The notes beneath the pieces were generated by a model, which searched no databases, was not told the origin of the DNA, and saw only the letters and a list, made by a program, of their open reading frames with translations. Position numbers and translations under genes: made by a program. Of a stretch of DNA of 64,000 nucleotides, positions 1 through 8,509 are shown piece by piece. Positions within the stretch are counted from its first letter, which is position 1. Every line of letters begins with the position of its first letter. The stretch spans positions 545,603-609,602 of the forward strand of contig NZ_AOLW01000015.1 of the NCBI RefSeq assembly GCF_000336615.1, written 5' to 3'. This DNA comes from Haloarcula amylolytica JCM 13557. GTDB lineage: Archaea; Halobacteriota; Halobacteria; Halobacteriales; Haloarculaceae.

Positions 1-16
1 TTGCCAGCCCGCTCAG

Positions 17-35
17 AGATGTGTATAAGAGACAG
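17..35 (+). other. Tn5/Nextera mosaic-end adapter remnant
   Basis: Bases 17-35 read AGATGTGTATAAGAGACAG, the 19-bp Tn5 mosaic end used in Nextera libraries. The six bases before it (GCTCAG) resemble the end of the Nextera read-2 adapter (GCTCGG). The first ~35 bases are therefore almost certainly untrimmed library adapter and not genomic sequence, so this edge is an assembly contig end. Confidence 0.95.
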
Positions 36-124
36 GACGAAGCGTAAGTTCAGCCCCCATCTGTTGGTGTTGACTGGGACGGCACCGGGTGACGTGGTGG
101 TCACCCGATATCACGGCGGCACAG

Positions 125-2020
125 TTACGCCGCATCGAATTCGACGCCGGTGATCTCGAAGCGAGCACCGCCGGCGTCGCTTTCTGCAACCGTTATCGAC
201 CAGCCGTGGGTGTCGACGATCTCATCGACGATTCGGAGGCCGAACCCGGGGCCCGAAGCCAGCGAGTAGCCGCCCTCGAACACGTTCTCGCGCTCGTCGG
301 CCGGAATCCCGACGCCGTCGTCCGCGACGTAGAAGCCGTCGTCCAGTTCGCCGACAGTTATCGTCAGGTCGGTGGCCGCTCCCTGCGACTGTGATATCGA
401 GGTTGTCACACGCTGCTCGCCGGTGTCTCCCTGTTTCTCAGTGTGTGGCGTTTGTCCATGTTCCACACTGTTGCGGATGAGATTCTCGAACAGTTGTCGG
501 AGCCGACCCGGGTCCGCGCGGACCACGGCCGAGGTCCGTAGCTCCAGCGTCACGTCGCCGGTCTCGACGGTTTGCCAGCACTGCTCGACGACGGTCTGGA
601 GCGGCACCGGCTCGCTGTCGAGCGCGGCCTCGCCGTTCCGGGCCAGCGACAGGAGGTCCTCGATGAGCTGGCCGATACGGTCGTGGGCTCGCTCGACTGC
701 GTCGAGATGCTCGCTGTCGTGTTCTATCTGTGCGAGTTCTAGCTGGCCTCGGGCAACGTCAAGCGGGTTCCGGAGGTCGTGACTGACGACGCTGGCGAAC
801 TCGTCGAGGCGCTCGTTTTGTTGTTCAAGGGCCTGTTGACGGCTGTCGGGGGGAGAGATCTCCCGTCCGATACCGGCCACGCCGAGCGTCGAGCCGTCAG
901 CAGCCGTTATCCGGCCGCCGGTGAATTCGTACGGGACTGTCGTTCCGTCGGCGGTCAGCAGGTCGGCTTTGAACGACGCCTCACCGGTCTCGAACGCCGT
1001 CTCAATGCCTTGGCGAACCGTCTCGCGGTCGGACGGGGCGAAGAGGGCTGTCAGAGCCATCGACGCGAGATCAGCGTCTTCGTGTCCGGTGGCTGCCGCC
1101 AGTGCATCATTCCAGCGAGCCAGATCGCCGTTCTCGTCGAGTTCATAGAACAGATCCGGCACTGCATCGACTGGCGCGTCGGGGCTATCCAGTTCCGTGA
1201 CGCGTTCGGACTCGCGTCGCTTCCGCTCAGTGATGTCGCGCGAGGCACCGACGATTCTGATGACTGTGCCATCGTCGACAATCGGTTGCGCCTCGGCCCG
1301 CACCCAGCGCTGTTCGCCATCCGGTTTGGTAATACGGAATTCGAGGTCGACGGATTCGCCAGCTGACACGCGTTGCATCGCCTGCATGACTCTCTCCTGA
1401 TCCGTGTGGTGAATCGCTGTCATGAACTCTGCGGGGTCAGCCTGCAGGGACTCCACGGAGCGGCCGTAAAGCGTTTCGTATGCCGAATTGACGAACTGTA
1501 TCTCGGTCCAGTCCCCGGAGAACACCCACAGCAGTTCGTTCGACTGTTCCGCCAGTTCTGTGAGTTGCCGTCTGGTCCGGCTAGCGATTTCTGTCGACTG
1601 ATGGTGTTCGACGAGCAACCGAATTCGATTGGCGAGGAGGTCGCCACGCTCGACAGCCGTGTCTCTGCTGAAAACGTCGGTGACGCCGTTCGAGACCGCG
1701 TTACTGGCGACGGATTCCGACTCGATCAGCAACAGTACCGGGAGATTGCTATCCCGCTCGCGGACCGCGTCGACGAACGCACGGCCGGACCGGTCCGAGA
1801 GGTCGTCCGCGGCAACGATGCCATCGATAGCGTTGTCTTCGAGGTGTTCGAGCGCACTGTCAGCCCGGTCAGTCGTAGTCAGGGTAAGCGAGTCCGGGTC
1901 CCGTCCAGCCGGGAACTCGACAGTCTCGTCGAGTAGCGGGGTGTCGTCCACCTGCAACACATGTATCGAATCCGCCGGCGCATATGTGTCAGCCATCTTG
2001 TGTAAATGGAACTGCATCAC
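125..2020 (-). CDS. PAS-domain sensor histidine kinase with receiver-like N-terminus
   Basis: Cytoplasmic two-component kinase of 631 residues with no membrane segment. Residues ~18-140 resemble a response-regulator receiver, but the usual phospho-Asp position (IVSD in relatives) reads IVAA, so it is probably a pseudo-receiver. Two PAS domains follow (~150-270 and ~285-390). The HisKA box VVSHDLRNP has the phospho-His at ~414. HATPase motifs are the N box LFENLIRNSVEHG (~510-522), DDGVGIP (~567) and GFGLRIVDE. The longest start is GTG at 2020 followed by ATG at 2017; a leaderless ATG at 1996 (MADTYAP) is equally plausible. No cognate regulator is adjacent, and the signal is unknown. Confidence 0.9.
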   Translation of the reverse strand: MMQFHLHKMADTYAPADSIHVLQVDDTPLLDETVEFPAGRDPDSLTLTTTDRADSALEHLEDNAIDGIVAADDLSDRSGRAFVDAVRERDSNLPVLLLIESESVASNAVSNGVTDVFSRDTAVERGDLLANRIRLLVEHHQSTEIASRTRRQLTELAEQSNELLWVFSGDWTEIQFVNSAYETLYGRSVESLQADPAEFMTAIHHTDQERVMQAMQRVSAGESVDLEFRITKPDGEQRWVRAEAQPIVDDGTVIRIVGASRDITERKRRESERVTELDSPDAPVDAVPDLFYELDENGDLARWNDALAAATGHEDADLASMALTALFAPSDRETVRQGIETAFETGEASFKADLLTADGTTVPYEFTGGRITAADGSTLGVAGIGREISPPDSRQQALEQQNERLDEFASVVSHDLRNPLDVARGQLELAQIEHDSEHLDAVERAHDRIGQLIEDLLSLARNGEAALDSEPVPLQTVVEQCWQTVETGDVTLELRTSAVVRADPGRLRQLFENLIRNSVEHGQTPHTEKQGDTGEQRVTTSISQSQGAATDLTITVGELDDGFYVADDGVGIPADERENVFEGGYSLASGPGFGLRIVDEIVDTHGWSITVAESDAGGARFEITGVEFDAA

Positions 2021-2050
2021 CCCTCTTGAAGATACGCCTGCATTGATGGA

Positions 2051-3715
2051 TTACGCCCCGAATCGGTCCGAGATTGCACCCCGGTCGATCTTGTCCGGGC
2101 CGCTGGTCGGCATCGCCTCGACGAACGCAATCTCGCGGGGGTGTTTGTACCGGGCCAGTCGGTCGTCAAGGAACGTCCGGAGGCCGTCGAGTGTCAGCGG
2201 CCGGTCGCCGGCCCCGCCCGCCGTGCTATCGGTCGCAGGTTCGATGACGGCCTTCCCGACCTGTCCCCACTTGCCGTCGGGGACCGGAATCACGACGACT
2301 TCACCGACCGACGGATGGTCGGCGATAGCGTCCTCGACCTCCGCGGGGTAGACGTTCTCGCCGCCGCTGACGAACATATGCTTGGTGCGACCCTCGATGT
2401 AGTAGTAGCCGTCCGCGTCGGCGCGGGCGAGGTCGCCGGTCGACACCCAGCCGTCGCCGAACGTCTCGGCGGTGGCCTCGGGGTTGTCGAGGTAGCCCGT
2501 CGCGGCGTGGGGCGAGCGCAACTGGAGTTCGCCGACGGTGCCGGGGTCGACCGTCTTTCGCACGTCGGAGGGACCATCGCCGTTGTCACCGTCGTCGGGT
2601 TCGACGACTCTGGCGTCGACGTGCATCGCCGGCTTGCCGACGGAATCGGCCTTCTTTCGGGGCCAGCCCTCCGGCATCGCGAAGTTGTTCGGGCCGCACT
2701 CGGTGAGGCCGTACCCCTGTGAGAGGTCGACGCCACGGTCCCACCACGCCTCCATCACGCTCTTGCGGCAGGGGCCACCGCCGGACTTGGCAAAGCGCAG
2801 CGTCGAGAGGTCCGTCTCCGTCCAGCGGTCGTGGTCCGTCATCATTCGCAGCACTGCGGGGACGGCGACGAGGACGGTCCCACCCTCAGTATCGATGGTC
2901 TCCAGCACGTCGCCGGGGTCGAACTCGCGGGCGATGACGACCGTTCCGCCCATGTGCCACAGCGGGACGGTGAGGACGTTCCAGCCCCCGGTGTGGAACA
3001 TCGGGAACACCATCGGCGTCACGTCGTCCTCGCGCAGCCCCCAGGCCGTAATCGTGTTCAGGGAGTTCCAGACGATGCCGCGATGCGTGATTTCCGTCTC
3101 CTTGGGCGTCCCCGTCGACCCGCCGGTGTGCAGGAGGAGGTGCGTGTCGCCGGGAGTCGGTGTCGCCGTTTCGACGGATGAGTCGTCCACGGGGAGGGCC
3201 GAAGCGTAGGGCGTGCTGTCGAGAGTGGCGAAAGCGGACGACTCCGTCGTTTCGGTTTCGAGATGGATGAGTTGGGGGCTCGTCGCGTCGGCTGTCTCCA
3301 GGGCGGCCGAGACAGTTCCTGCGAAGGAGGCCTCGACGACGAGGAGTTCGGGGTCCACGCGGTCGAGGAGGTCGGCGAGTTCCGGGGACGCAAGCCGGTG
3401 GGACAGCGGGGCCAGTCGGCTCCCGGTCTTGCCGGTGGCGAAGAATAAGTCGACGACGGCAGGGCGGTTCCGCGAGACGACGGCGACGGTGCCGGCTGCC
3501 GCCGTGGCGTCCGTCGCAGTGCGGGCGTCGTCTCCGTCCGCGCCGACGCCGTACTGCCGGAGCAGCCGAGCAGTCCGGTTCGCTCGCCGGTCCAATTCGG
3601 CGTACGTGAATCGTTCGCCGGTGGTCGCATCCACCAATCCCTCGCGGTCCGGCGTGAGCGCGGCCCGGCGCTCGCTCCAGGCACCGACCCACTCCTGTGC
3701 CAGCCCCTCAGACAT
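2051..3715 (-). CDS. Acyl-CoA synthetase (AMP-dependent synthetase/ligase)
   Basis: ANL-family adenylating enzyme of 554 residues that should activate a carboxylic acid to acyl-AMP and then acyl-CoA. Visible motifs are the phosphate-binding loop HTGGSTGTPK (~196-205), GYGLTE (~334-339), the hinge motif STGD (~425-428), GRTKHMFVSGGENVYPAEVE, and a C-terminal catalytic Lys in GPDKIDR (~542). The ATG at 3715 was chosen because homology begins there; it overlaps the upstream hydrolase stop by 8 bp, indicating translational coupling. It is the last gene of a run beginning with an ABC importer. Substrate (fatty, aromatic or other acid) cannot be read from sequence. Confidence 0.9.
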   Translation of the reverse strand: MSEGLAQEWVGAWSERRAALTPDREGLVDATTGERFTYAELDRRANRTARLLRQYGVGADGDDARTATDATAAAGTVAVVSRNRPAVVDLFFATGKTGSRLAPLSHRLASPELADLLDRVDPELLVVEASFAGTVSAALETADATSPQLIHLETETTESSAFATLDSTPYASALPVDDSSVETATPTPGDTHLLLHTGGSTGTPKETEITHRGIVWNSLNTITAWGLREDDVTPMVFPMFHTGGWNVLTVPLWHMGGTVVIAREFDPGDVLETIDTEGGTVLVAVPAVLRMMTDHDRWTETDLSTLRFAKSGGGPCRKSVMEAWWDRGVDLSQGYGLTECGPNNFAMPEGWPRKKADSVGKPAMHVDARVVEPDDGDNGDGPSDVRKTVDPGTVGELQLRSPHAATGYLDNPEATAETFGDGWVSTGDLARADADGYYYIEGRTKHMFVSGGENVYPAEVEDAIADHPSVGEVVVIPVPDGKWGQVGKAVIEPATDSTAGGAGDRPLTLDGLRTFLDDRLARYKHPREIAFVEAMPTSGPDKIDRGAISDRFGA

Positions 3716-4562
3716 CGTCGATGAACTCCCGTATCTGTGTGTTGACGCGGTCGTACTCCTCGATGAACAACAGGTGCGGACCGCCGTGGACAGTGACGAA
3801 GTCGGCGTTTGGCAAGCCCCGCGCCAGCAGTTTCCCGTTCTCGTAGGGGACGACCTCGTCAGCGGTCCCGTGGATGACAAGTGCCGGGGCCGTGATCTCT
3901 CCAAGGCGGTCCGACACGTCGTGGGCCTGCACGGCCGCGCCTTGCCATTCGAGGGCCTGGTCGCTGGCGTCGCTGTCGATGCGCCAGTCGATGATGCGCT
4001 CGATGAGGTCTTCGTGGGTGCCCATGAACCGATCCGAAAGCGCGGGCTGCATTTTGTACCGCCGGAGTTCGCGCTCGTCGAGGTCCTCGGGTACGTTGAA
4101 CATCCGCTGCTGGGTCTCCTCGGGGACCGCCTTGGCTTCCGGCCCGCCCGGCGAGGTACACATGAGCGTCAGCGACTGCGCCCGGTCGTACTCCAGCGCG
4201 TACTGCTGGGCGATCATCCCGCCCATGCTGGCCCCGACGATGTGGGCCTGCTTGATGTCGGCGTCGTCGAGTACGGCCTCCAGGTCACTCGCCATCTGGC
4301 GCATCGTGTACGGTCCCTCGGGTTCGTCCGAATCGCCGGTGCCGCGGTTGTCCCATACGATTGTCTGGTACTCGTCGACGAGTGCCTCCTGTTGCCACAG
4401 CCACATCCAGCGGCCGTAGCCGATGCCTTCGACGAAGACCACAGTCTCGGCGTCTGACGGCCCCTCGCGCTCGTAGGCGAGCGAGACCCCGTCGTTGGTC
4501 GCGTATTGCATACTGGCTGGTTCTGGTTGGATATCCTTCAAGTGGTCCGGTTCCGCGCTCAT
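3708..4562 (-). CDS. Alpha/beta-fold hydrolase
   Basis: Soluble hydrolase of 284 residues, similar in layout to enol-lactonases and carboxylesterases. The catalytic triad is visible: nucleophile Ser112 in GASMGG, Asp235 in HGTADEVVP and His263 in GGPHLLFIE; the oxyanion-hole region is FVEGIGYGRWMW (the usual HG is replaced by EG). It overlaps the downstream acyl-CoA synthetase by 8 bp and lies ~150 bp after livM. This suggests it hydrolyses an imported ester or lactone before CoA activation, which is inference. ATG 4562 is used; ATG at residue 18 is an alternative. Confidence 0.88.
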   Translation of the reverse strand: MSAEPDHLKDIQPEPASMQYATNDGVSLAYEREGPSDAETVVFVEGIGYGRWMWLWQQEALVDEYQTIVWDNRGTGDSDEPEGPYTMRQMASDLEAVLDDADIKQAHIVGASMGGMIAQQYALEYDRAQSLTLMCTSPGGPEAKAVPEETQQRMFNVPEDLDERELRRYKMQPALSDRFMGTHEDLIERIIDWRIDSDASDQALEWQGAAVQAHDVSDRLGEITAPALVIHGTADEVVPYENGKLLARGLPNADFVTVHGGPHLLFIEEYDRVNTQIREFIDDV

Positions 4563-4710
4563 TGCTCTACTGGCTCCCCCTTCGGGTTGTCACACTGCGT
4601 GTCGTTTCGCTGGCGATGCACCGCCGTGGAGTAGCCGGGTCGGAAGCGGCCGCCCCACGCCCAAGTTGTCGTACGGTCTGGCGGTTCGACGGTCGTTTTC
4701 ACTGGTTTCG

Positions 4711-6018
4711 TCATTCCGAATCACCCCAGAGCCTCGCCGGCAGCGCCTCGGCGAACGTCCCGCCGAGACGCGCCCGCAGCGTCCCCAGCAGGCCGTCAGG
4801 GACGTAGAGGACGAACAGCACGAACACGATACCGACGTAGAGGCTCGCGTGGCCGTTCAACAGCAGGTCGATGAGGCCGCCGATAGTCGTCTCGCCGACC
4901 AGCGTCGCGTCCAGCGTTTCCTGGCCCAGCAGCGCGCGGAGGTACGGCAACAGACCGCCGCCCTGCCCGGCCTTCGAGAGGAACTCCCGAACCGTCTCGT
5001 CGAACAGGTGGCCGTACAGCGAGCCGGCAAGCGTCCCGAAGCCGCCGATGATGCTCGCCAGCAGGGCGTCACCGGTCACCAGGAAGTAAAAGGAGTTCTC
5101 CGGGCTGGCCGAGCGCTTGAAGCCGGCGAACAGTCCGCCGGCGACGGCGGCGAAGAAGCCGCTGATGGCGAAGGCCCCGAGCTTGTAGCAGTAGGTGTTG
5201 TAGCCGATTGCGACGGCGCGCTCCTCGTTCTCCCGGATGGCGATCATCACCCGGCCGAAGGGGGAGTGGATGACGCGCTGCATGGCGAAGTAACACGCGA
5301 GGACGACCAGCCCGATCATGTAGTAGGACACCTCTGTCCCGGACAGCGTCGACCCCAGCAGGGCCACCTCGTCGCCGGTGAGCACGCCGATAGACAGCGA
5401 TAGCTGGTCGATGCCGGGGACTCCGATCTGGAACCCCTCGGCGTGGCTTGGCCCGACCGCGGGGCCGTCCCGGGGATTGGTCGCCACGTAGTCCCAGCCG
5501 CGGACGAACACGTAGAACACCTGCGCGAAGCCGAGCGTAATCATCGCGAAGTACACGCCCGACAGCCGGAACGACACCAGCCCGACCAGCATCGCCAGGG
5601 CGATAGCGATGAGACCGCCGACCAGCAGTGACAGCATGAACGGCGTCCCAGGACCCAGGAGCGGGACCTTCCCGTTGGCGATGAGGATGACCGTGTACGC
5701 GCCGGTCCCGTAGAACACCGCGTGACCGAAGGAGAGGTAACCGGTGTAGCCGCTGATGAAGTCAAAGGAGATGGCGAACAGGCCGAAATAGAGGACGCCG
5801 ACCATCGTCTCCACGGTCGGCAGGAGCATCTGCGTCTCGGCGCTGACCGGCGAGTTCAACAGCGTGTGATACACCGGCGGGTACAGCGCCAGCAGGGCGA
5901 TAACGAGGATGTGAGCGGTGTGGTCCCGCAGGTACTCGCGGGGCCAGCCCGTCTCAACAGTCGTGGGGGCCTGTGGCTCGGACGCCGCCTCGGCGTCGGC
6001 CTCGGGTTCGGCGCTAAT
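4711..6018 (-). CDS. livM: Branched-chain amino-acid-type ABC permease LivM
   Basis: Inner-membrane permease of a type-1 binding-protein-dependent (HAAT) importer. The LivM signature region is FDFISGYTGYLSFGHAVFYG, with many hydrophobic helices. The first conventional start is GTG 5874, but that removes part of a first helix. In-frame sequence runs 48 codons further upstream and encodes an acidic N-terminus plus a hydrophobic stretch ending at PPVYHTLL. A stop closes the frame further up and no ATG, GTG or TTG lies between. A strong ribosome site, AGGAGGTG, ends 7 bases before an ATT at 6018-6016, so I propose an ATT start overlapping the livH stop. The family call is solid; the start is inference (minimum 4711-5874). 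Confidence 0.85.
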   Translation of the reverse strand: MSAEPEADAEAASEPQAPTTVETGWPREYLRDHTAHILVIALLALYPPVYHTLLNSPVSAETQMLLPTVETMVGVLYFGLFAISFDFISGYTGYLSFGHAVFYGTGAYTVILIANGKVPLLGPGTPFMLSLLVGGLIAIALAMLVGLVSFRLSGVYFAMITLGFAQVFYVFVRGWDYVATNPRDGPAVGPSHAEGFQIGVPGIDQLSLSIGVLTGDEVALLGSTLSGTEVSYYMIGLVVLACYFAMQRVIHSPFGRVMIAIRENEERAVAIGYNTYCYKLGAFAISGFFAAVAGGLFAGFKRSASPENSFYFLVTGDALLASIIGGFGTLAGSLYGHLFDETVREFLSKAGQGGGLLPYLRALLGQETLDATLVGETTIGGLIDLLLNGHASLYVGIVFVLFVLYVPDGLLGTLRARLGGTFAEALPARLWGDSE

Positions 6019-7003
6019 GGCCCCCCACCTCCTCGACGCCGAACAGTCCTTGCGGGCGGACGATGAGCGTCACCACGAGCACGAGGAACAGCACCAGTTC
6101 CGGTAGGCCCGTGAACTGAATCGCGTTCTGGAACCACCACGTCGTCACCGCGTCGGCCATGCCCACCACAAGGGCGGCGACGACGGTGCCCCGGAACGTC
6201 CCGAGGCCGCCGACGATGACGACGATGAACGCCGGCAGTAGCGTCTCGGCCGCCAGCGGCACGCTCGCGCCCCACGTCGGGTCCCACATCAACAGTGTTC
6301 CGGCCGCGCCGGCCAGGCCGATACCCAGCGCGAACACCACGGTGAACACCTGCCGAACGTCGATGCCGAGCGCCGATGCCATCTCGGTGTCCTCGCTGCC
6401 GGCCCGGATGTACAGGCCGTAGCGGGTCTTCGTGAGGAACGCCCAGATGCCGACCACCGTGATAGTTCCGAGCAGTATCTGGAACAGCGACATCCACCCG
6501 GCGCTGACGGGGCCGAGCGCGACCGGTTCCCGCAGGAACTGGGGCTTGGTCGCCAGCGCGGCCTGCCAGTCCGACAGGGGCTGGAGGTCGTAGATACCCA
6601 GCACGATGCGGACGACCTCCTCGATGACGAGCGTCAGCCCGAACGTCAGCAGGATCTGGTATATCGGCGGCCGGTCGTACAGCGGTCTGATGATGGTCGT
6701 CTCGATGGCCCCGCCAAGCACCGTCAGCAGGGCGAACACGACGACAATGGCGACGAAGAACAGGCCGAGGCGGGTCAGCGGCGCTGTCCCGCCGGTGACC
6801 GTGACGACCATCAGGAGGCCGCCGAGGTACGCCCCGACCATCGTCAGCGACCCGTGGGCGAAGTTCAGCACGCCCATCAGGCCGAATATGAGCGTGAGGC
6901 CGCTCGCGATCATCACGTACAGCGCCGACTTGGCGAGCCCGTTGACGATGACGCCGCCAAGTTCGCTCAGCGTCAGAAACTCCGCGAGCGCTTCGAGTAT
7001 CAT
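6014..7003 (-). CDS. livH: Branched-chain amino-acid-type ABC permease LivH
   Basis: Membrane permease of 329 residues pairing with LivM. The N-terminal region carries the conserved LivH stretch ASGLTLIFGLMGVLNFAHGS, followed by about eight hydrophobic helices and a cytoplasmic loop GIDVRQVFTVVFALGIGLAG. ATG 7003 overlaps the livF stop by 4 bp (ATGA). It forms the heterodimeric channel of the importer encoded at 4.7-9.9 kb. Confidence 0.93.
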   Translation of the reverse strand: MILEALAEFLTLSELGGVIVNGLAKSALYVMIASGLTLIFGLMGVLNFAHGSLTMVGAYLGGLLMVVTVTGGTAPLTRLGLFFVAIVVVFALLTVLGGAIETTIIRPLYDRPPIYQILLTFGLTLVIEEVVRIVLGIYDLQPLSDWQAALATKPQFLREPVALGPVSAGWMSLFQILLGTITVVGIWAFLTKTRYGLYIRAGSEDTEMASALGIDVRQVFTVVFALGIGLAGAAGTLLMWDPTWGASVPLAAETLLPAFIVVIVGGLGTFRGTVVAALVVGMADAVTTWWFQNAIQFTGLPELVLFLVLVVTLIVRPQGLFGVEEVGGH

Positions 7004-7698
7004 GCCGACAGATACCTCCTGAACCGTTCGTCGTCGGCCGTCACCGCCGCCGTGTCGCCGCCGTCGACGACGCGGCCCTTGTCGAGGATGTAAAACCGGT
7101 CGGCCAAATCGAGCGCCAGCGGGAGGTTCTGCTCGACCAGCAGCATCGTCACGTCCTCGCTGGCGGTCGCCAGCGCCTCGGCCACGTCGGCGACGATCTG
7201 TGGGGCCAGGCCCTCGCTCGGTTCGTCGACCAGTAGCAGGTCGTTGTCGCCGACCAGCCCGCGGGCGATGGCGAGCATCTGCTGTTGGCCGCCCGACAGC
7301 GTGCCTCCCTCCTGCCCCCGCCGCTCTTCGAGGATTGGGAACGAATCGAAGGCCAGGCGGAGGCCATCGCTCACGTCATCCGGGTTCGGTATCGCCGCCC
7401 GGAGGTTCTCCTCGACGGTGAGCTGGCCGAATATCCGGCGGTCCTCGGGAATCCAGCCCAGTCCCCGAGCGGCGACCTCGTGGGTCTCCAGGCCGACCAG
7501 CGACTCGTCGCGGAATGTGATCGACCCCTCGCGGGGCGGCGTCAGTTGTAGAATCGTTCGGAGCGTCGTCGTCTTGCCGACGCCGTTGCGGCCGGCGAGC
7601 GCGACCACCTCCCCCTCTTCGACGGCGAGGTCGACCCCTTCGAGGATGTGGCTGTCGCCGTAGTAGGTGTGGACGCCGCCGAGTTCGAGCAGACTCAC
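7000..7698 (-). CDS. livF: ABC transporter ATPase LivF
   Basis: ATPase of 232 residues driving the HAAT importer. Walker A is GRNGVGKTT (~36-44), the signature is LSGGQQQ (~134), and Walker B is LLLVDEPSEGLAP. The Q-loop region has the typical LivF sequence GLGWIPEDRRIFGQLTVEENL. ATG 7698 overlaps the livG stop by 4 bp. Confidence 0.94.
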   Translation of the reverse strand: MSLLELGGVHTYYGDSHILEGVDLAVEEGEVVALAGRNGVGKTTTLRTILQLTPPREGSITFRDESLVGLETHEVAARGLGWIPEDRRIFGQLTVEENLRAAIPNPDDVSDGLRLAFDSFPILEERRGQEGGTLSGGQQQMLAIARGLVGDNDLLLVDEPSEGLAPQIVADVAEALATASEDVTMLLVEQNLPLALDLADRFYILDKGRVVDGGDTAAVTADDERFRRYLSA

Positions 7699-8507
7699 GC
7701 CGTCCCCTCCTCCGAGTCCGGGTCGGAGCCGGAAGCTGTCGTATCGTCGTCCAGGCTTCCCGGTTCGTAGCCGCCGAGATACGCCGACTGCACGTCGGGA
7801 TTCGCTCGTACGTCGGCCGGCGGCCCGTCAGCGATGACTGCGCCCTGATGCAGGACGACCACGCGGTCGGAGACACCCATCACGATGTCCATGTTGTGCT
7901 CGACCAGCAGCACCGGGTAGTCCTCCGCCACCGCTTCGATGAGGCCCCGGATTTCGTCGACGCTCTCCGAGGAGACGCCGGCGTTTGGCTCGTCCAGCAG
8001 GAGGACCGCCGGGTCGCCGGCCAGCGCGATAGCGACTTCGAGCTTGCGCTTTGCGCCGTGGCTCAGCGTGCTCGCGAGGTCGTCGGCCCGATGGGAGAGC
8101 CCCACCCGGTCGAGGATGTCCCACGCGCGCTCGGTGAACTCCTCATAGTGGTCGACGTTGCGCCAGAACGTCGTGGCGTCGTCGCTGTGGGCCTGCTCGG
8201 CGACCCGGACGTTCTCCAAGACCGTGCTGTTGGGGAAGACGTTCGTCACCTGGTAAGACCGGTGGATACCCTTGCTGGCCGTCTCGTGGGGGGAGGCGTC
8301 GGTGATATCCTGCCAGGTCCCGTTGCGCTGGAGTTCGACTGTGCCCTCGGTGGGCGAGAGGCTCCCGGTCAGCAGATTGAAGAACGTCGTCTTGCCGGCC
8401 CCGTTCGGGCCGATGAGCGAGCAGAGTTCGTTTTCAAGCTCGAAGTCGACGCTGTCGACGGCGGTGAGTCCCCCGAACTCCTTTGTCAGTCTCTGTGTTC
8501 TGAGCAT
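7695..8507 (-). CDS. livG: ABC transporter ATPase LivG
   Basis: Second ATPase of the importer, 270 residues from ATG 8507 (MLRTQRLTKEFGGLTAV). Walker A is GPNGAGKTT, Walker B is VLLLDEPNAGVS, and the signature appears as the LivG-type variant LSHGAKRKLE. The open frame extends further upstream but only into antisense of the binding-protein gene, so the start just 2 nt after that gene's stop is preferred. LivG is usually ~250 aa, so this length fits. Confidence 0.93.
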   Translation of the reverse strand: MLRTQRLTKEFGGLTAVDSVDFELENELCSLIGPNGAGKTTFFNLLTGSLSPTEGTVELQRNGTWQDITDASPHETASKGIHRSYQVTNVFPNSTVLENVRVAEQAHSDDATTFWRNVDHYEEFTERAWDILDRVGLSHRADDLASTLSHGAKRKLEVAIALAGDPAVLLLDEPNAGVSSESVDEIRGLIEAVAEDYPVLLVEHNMDIVMGVSDRVVVLHQGAVIADGPPADVRANPDVQSAYLGGYEPGSLDDDTTASGSDPDSEEGTA

Positions 8508-8509
8508 GC

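Noticed and set aside
3213-5403. Long plus-strand frames over the hydrolase, CoA-ligase and livM
   Set aside because: Antisense frames with no family match; the minus-strand genes have complete catalytic motifs.
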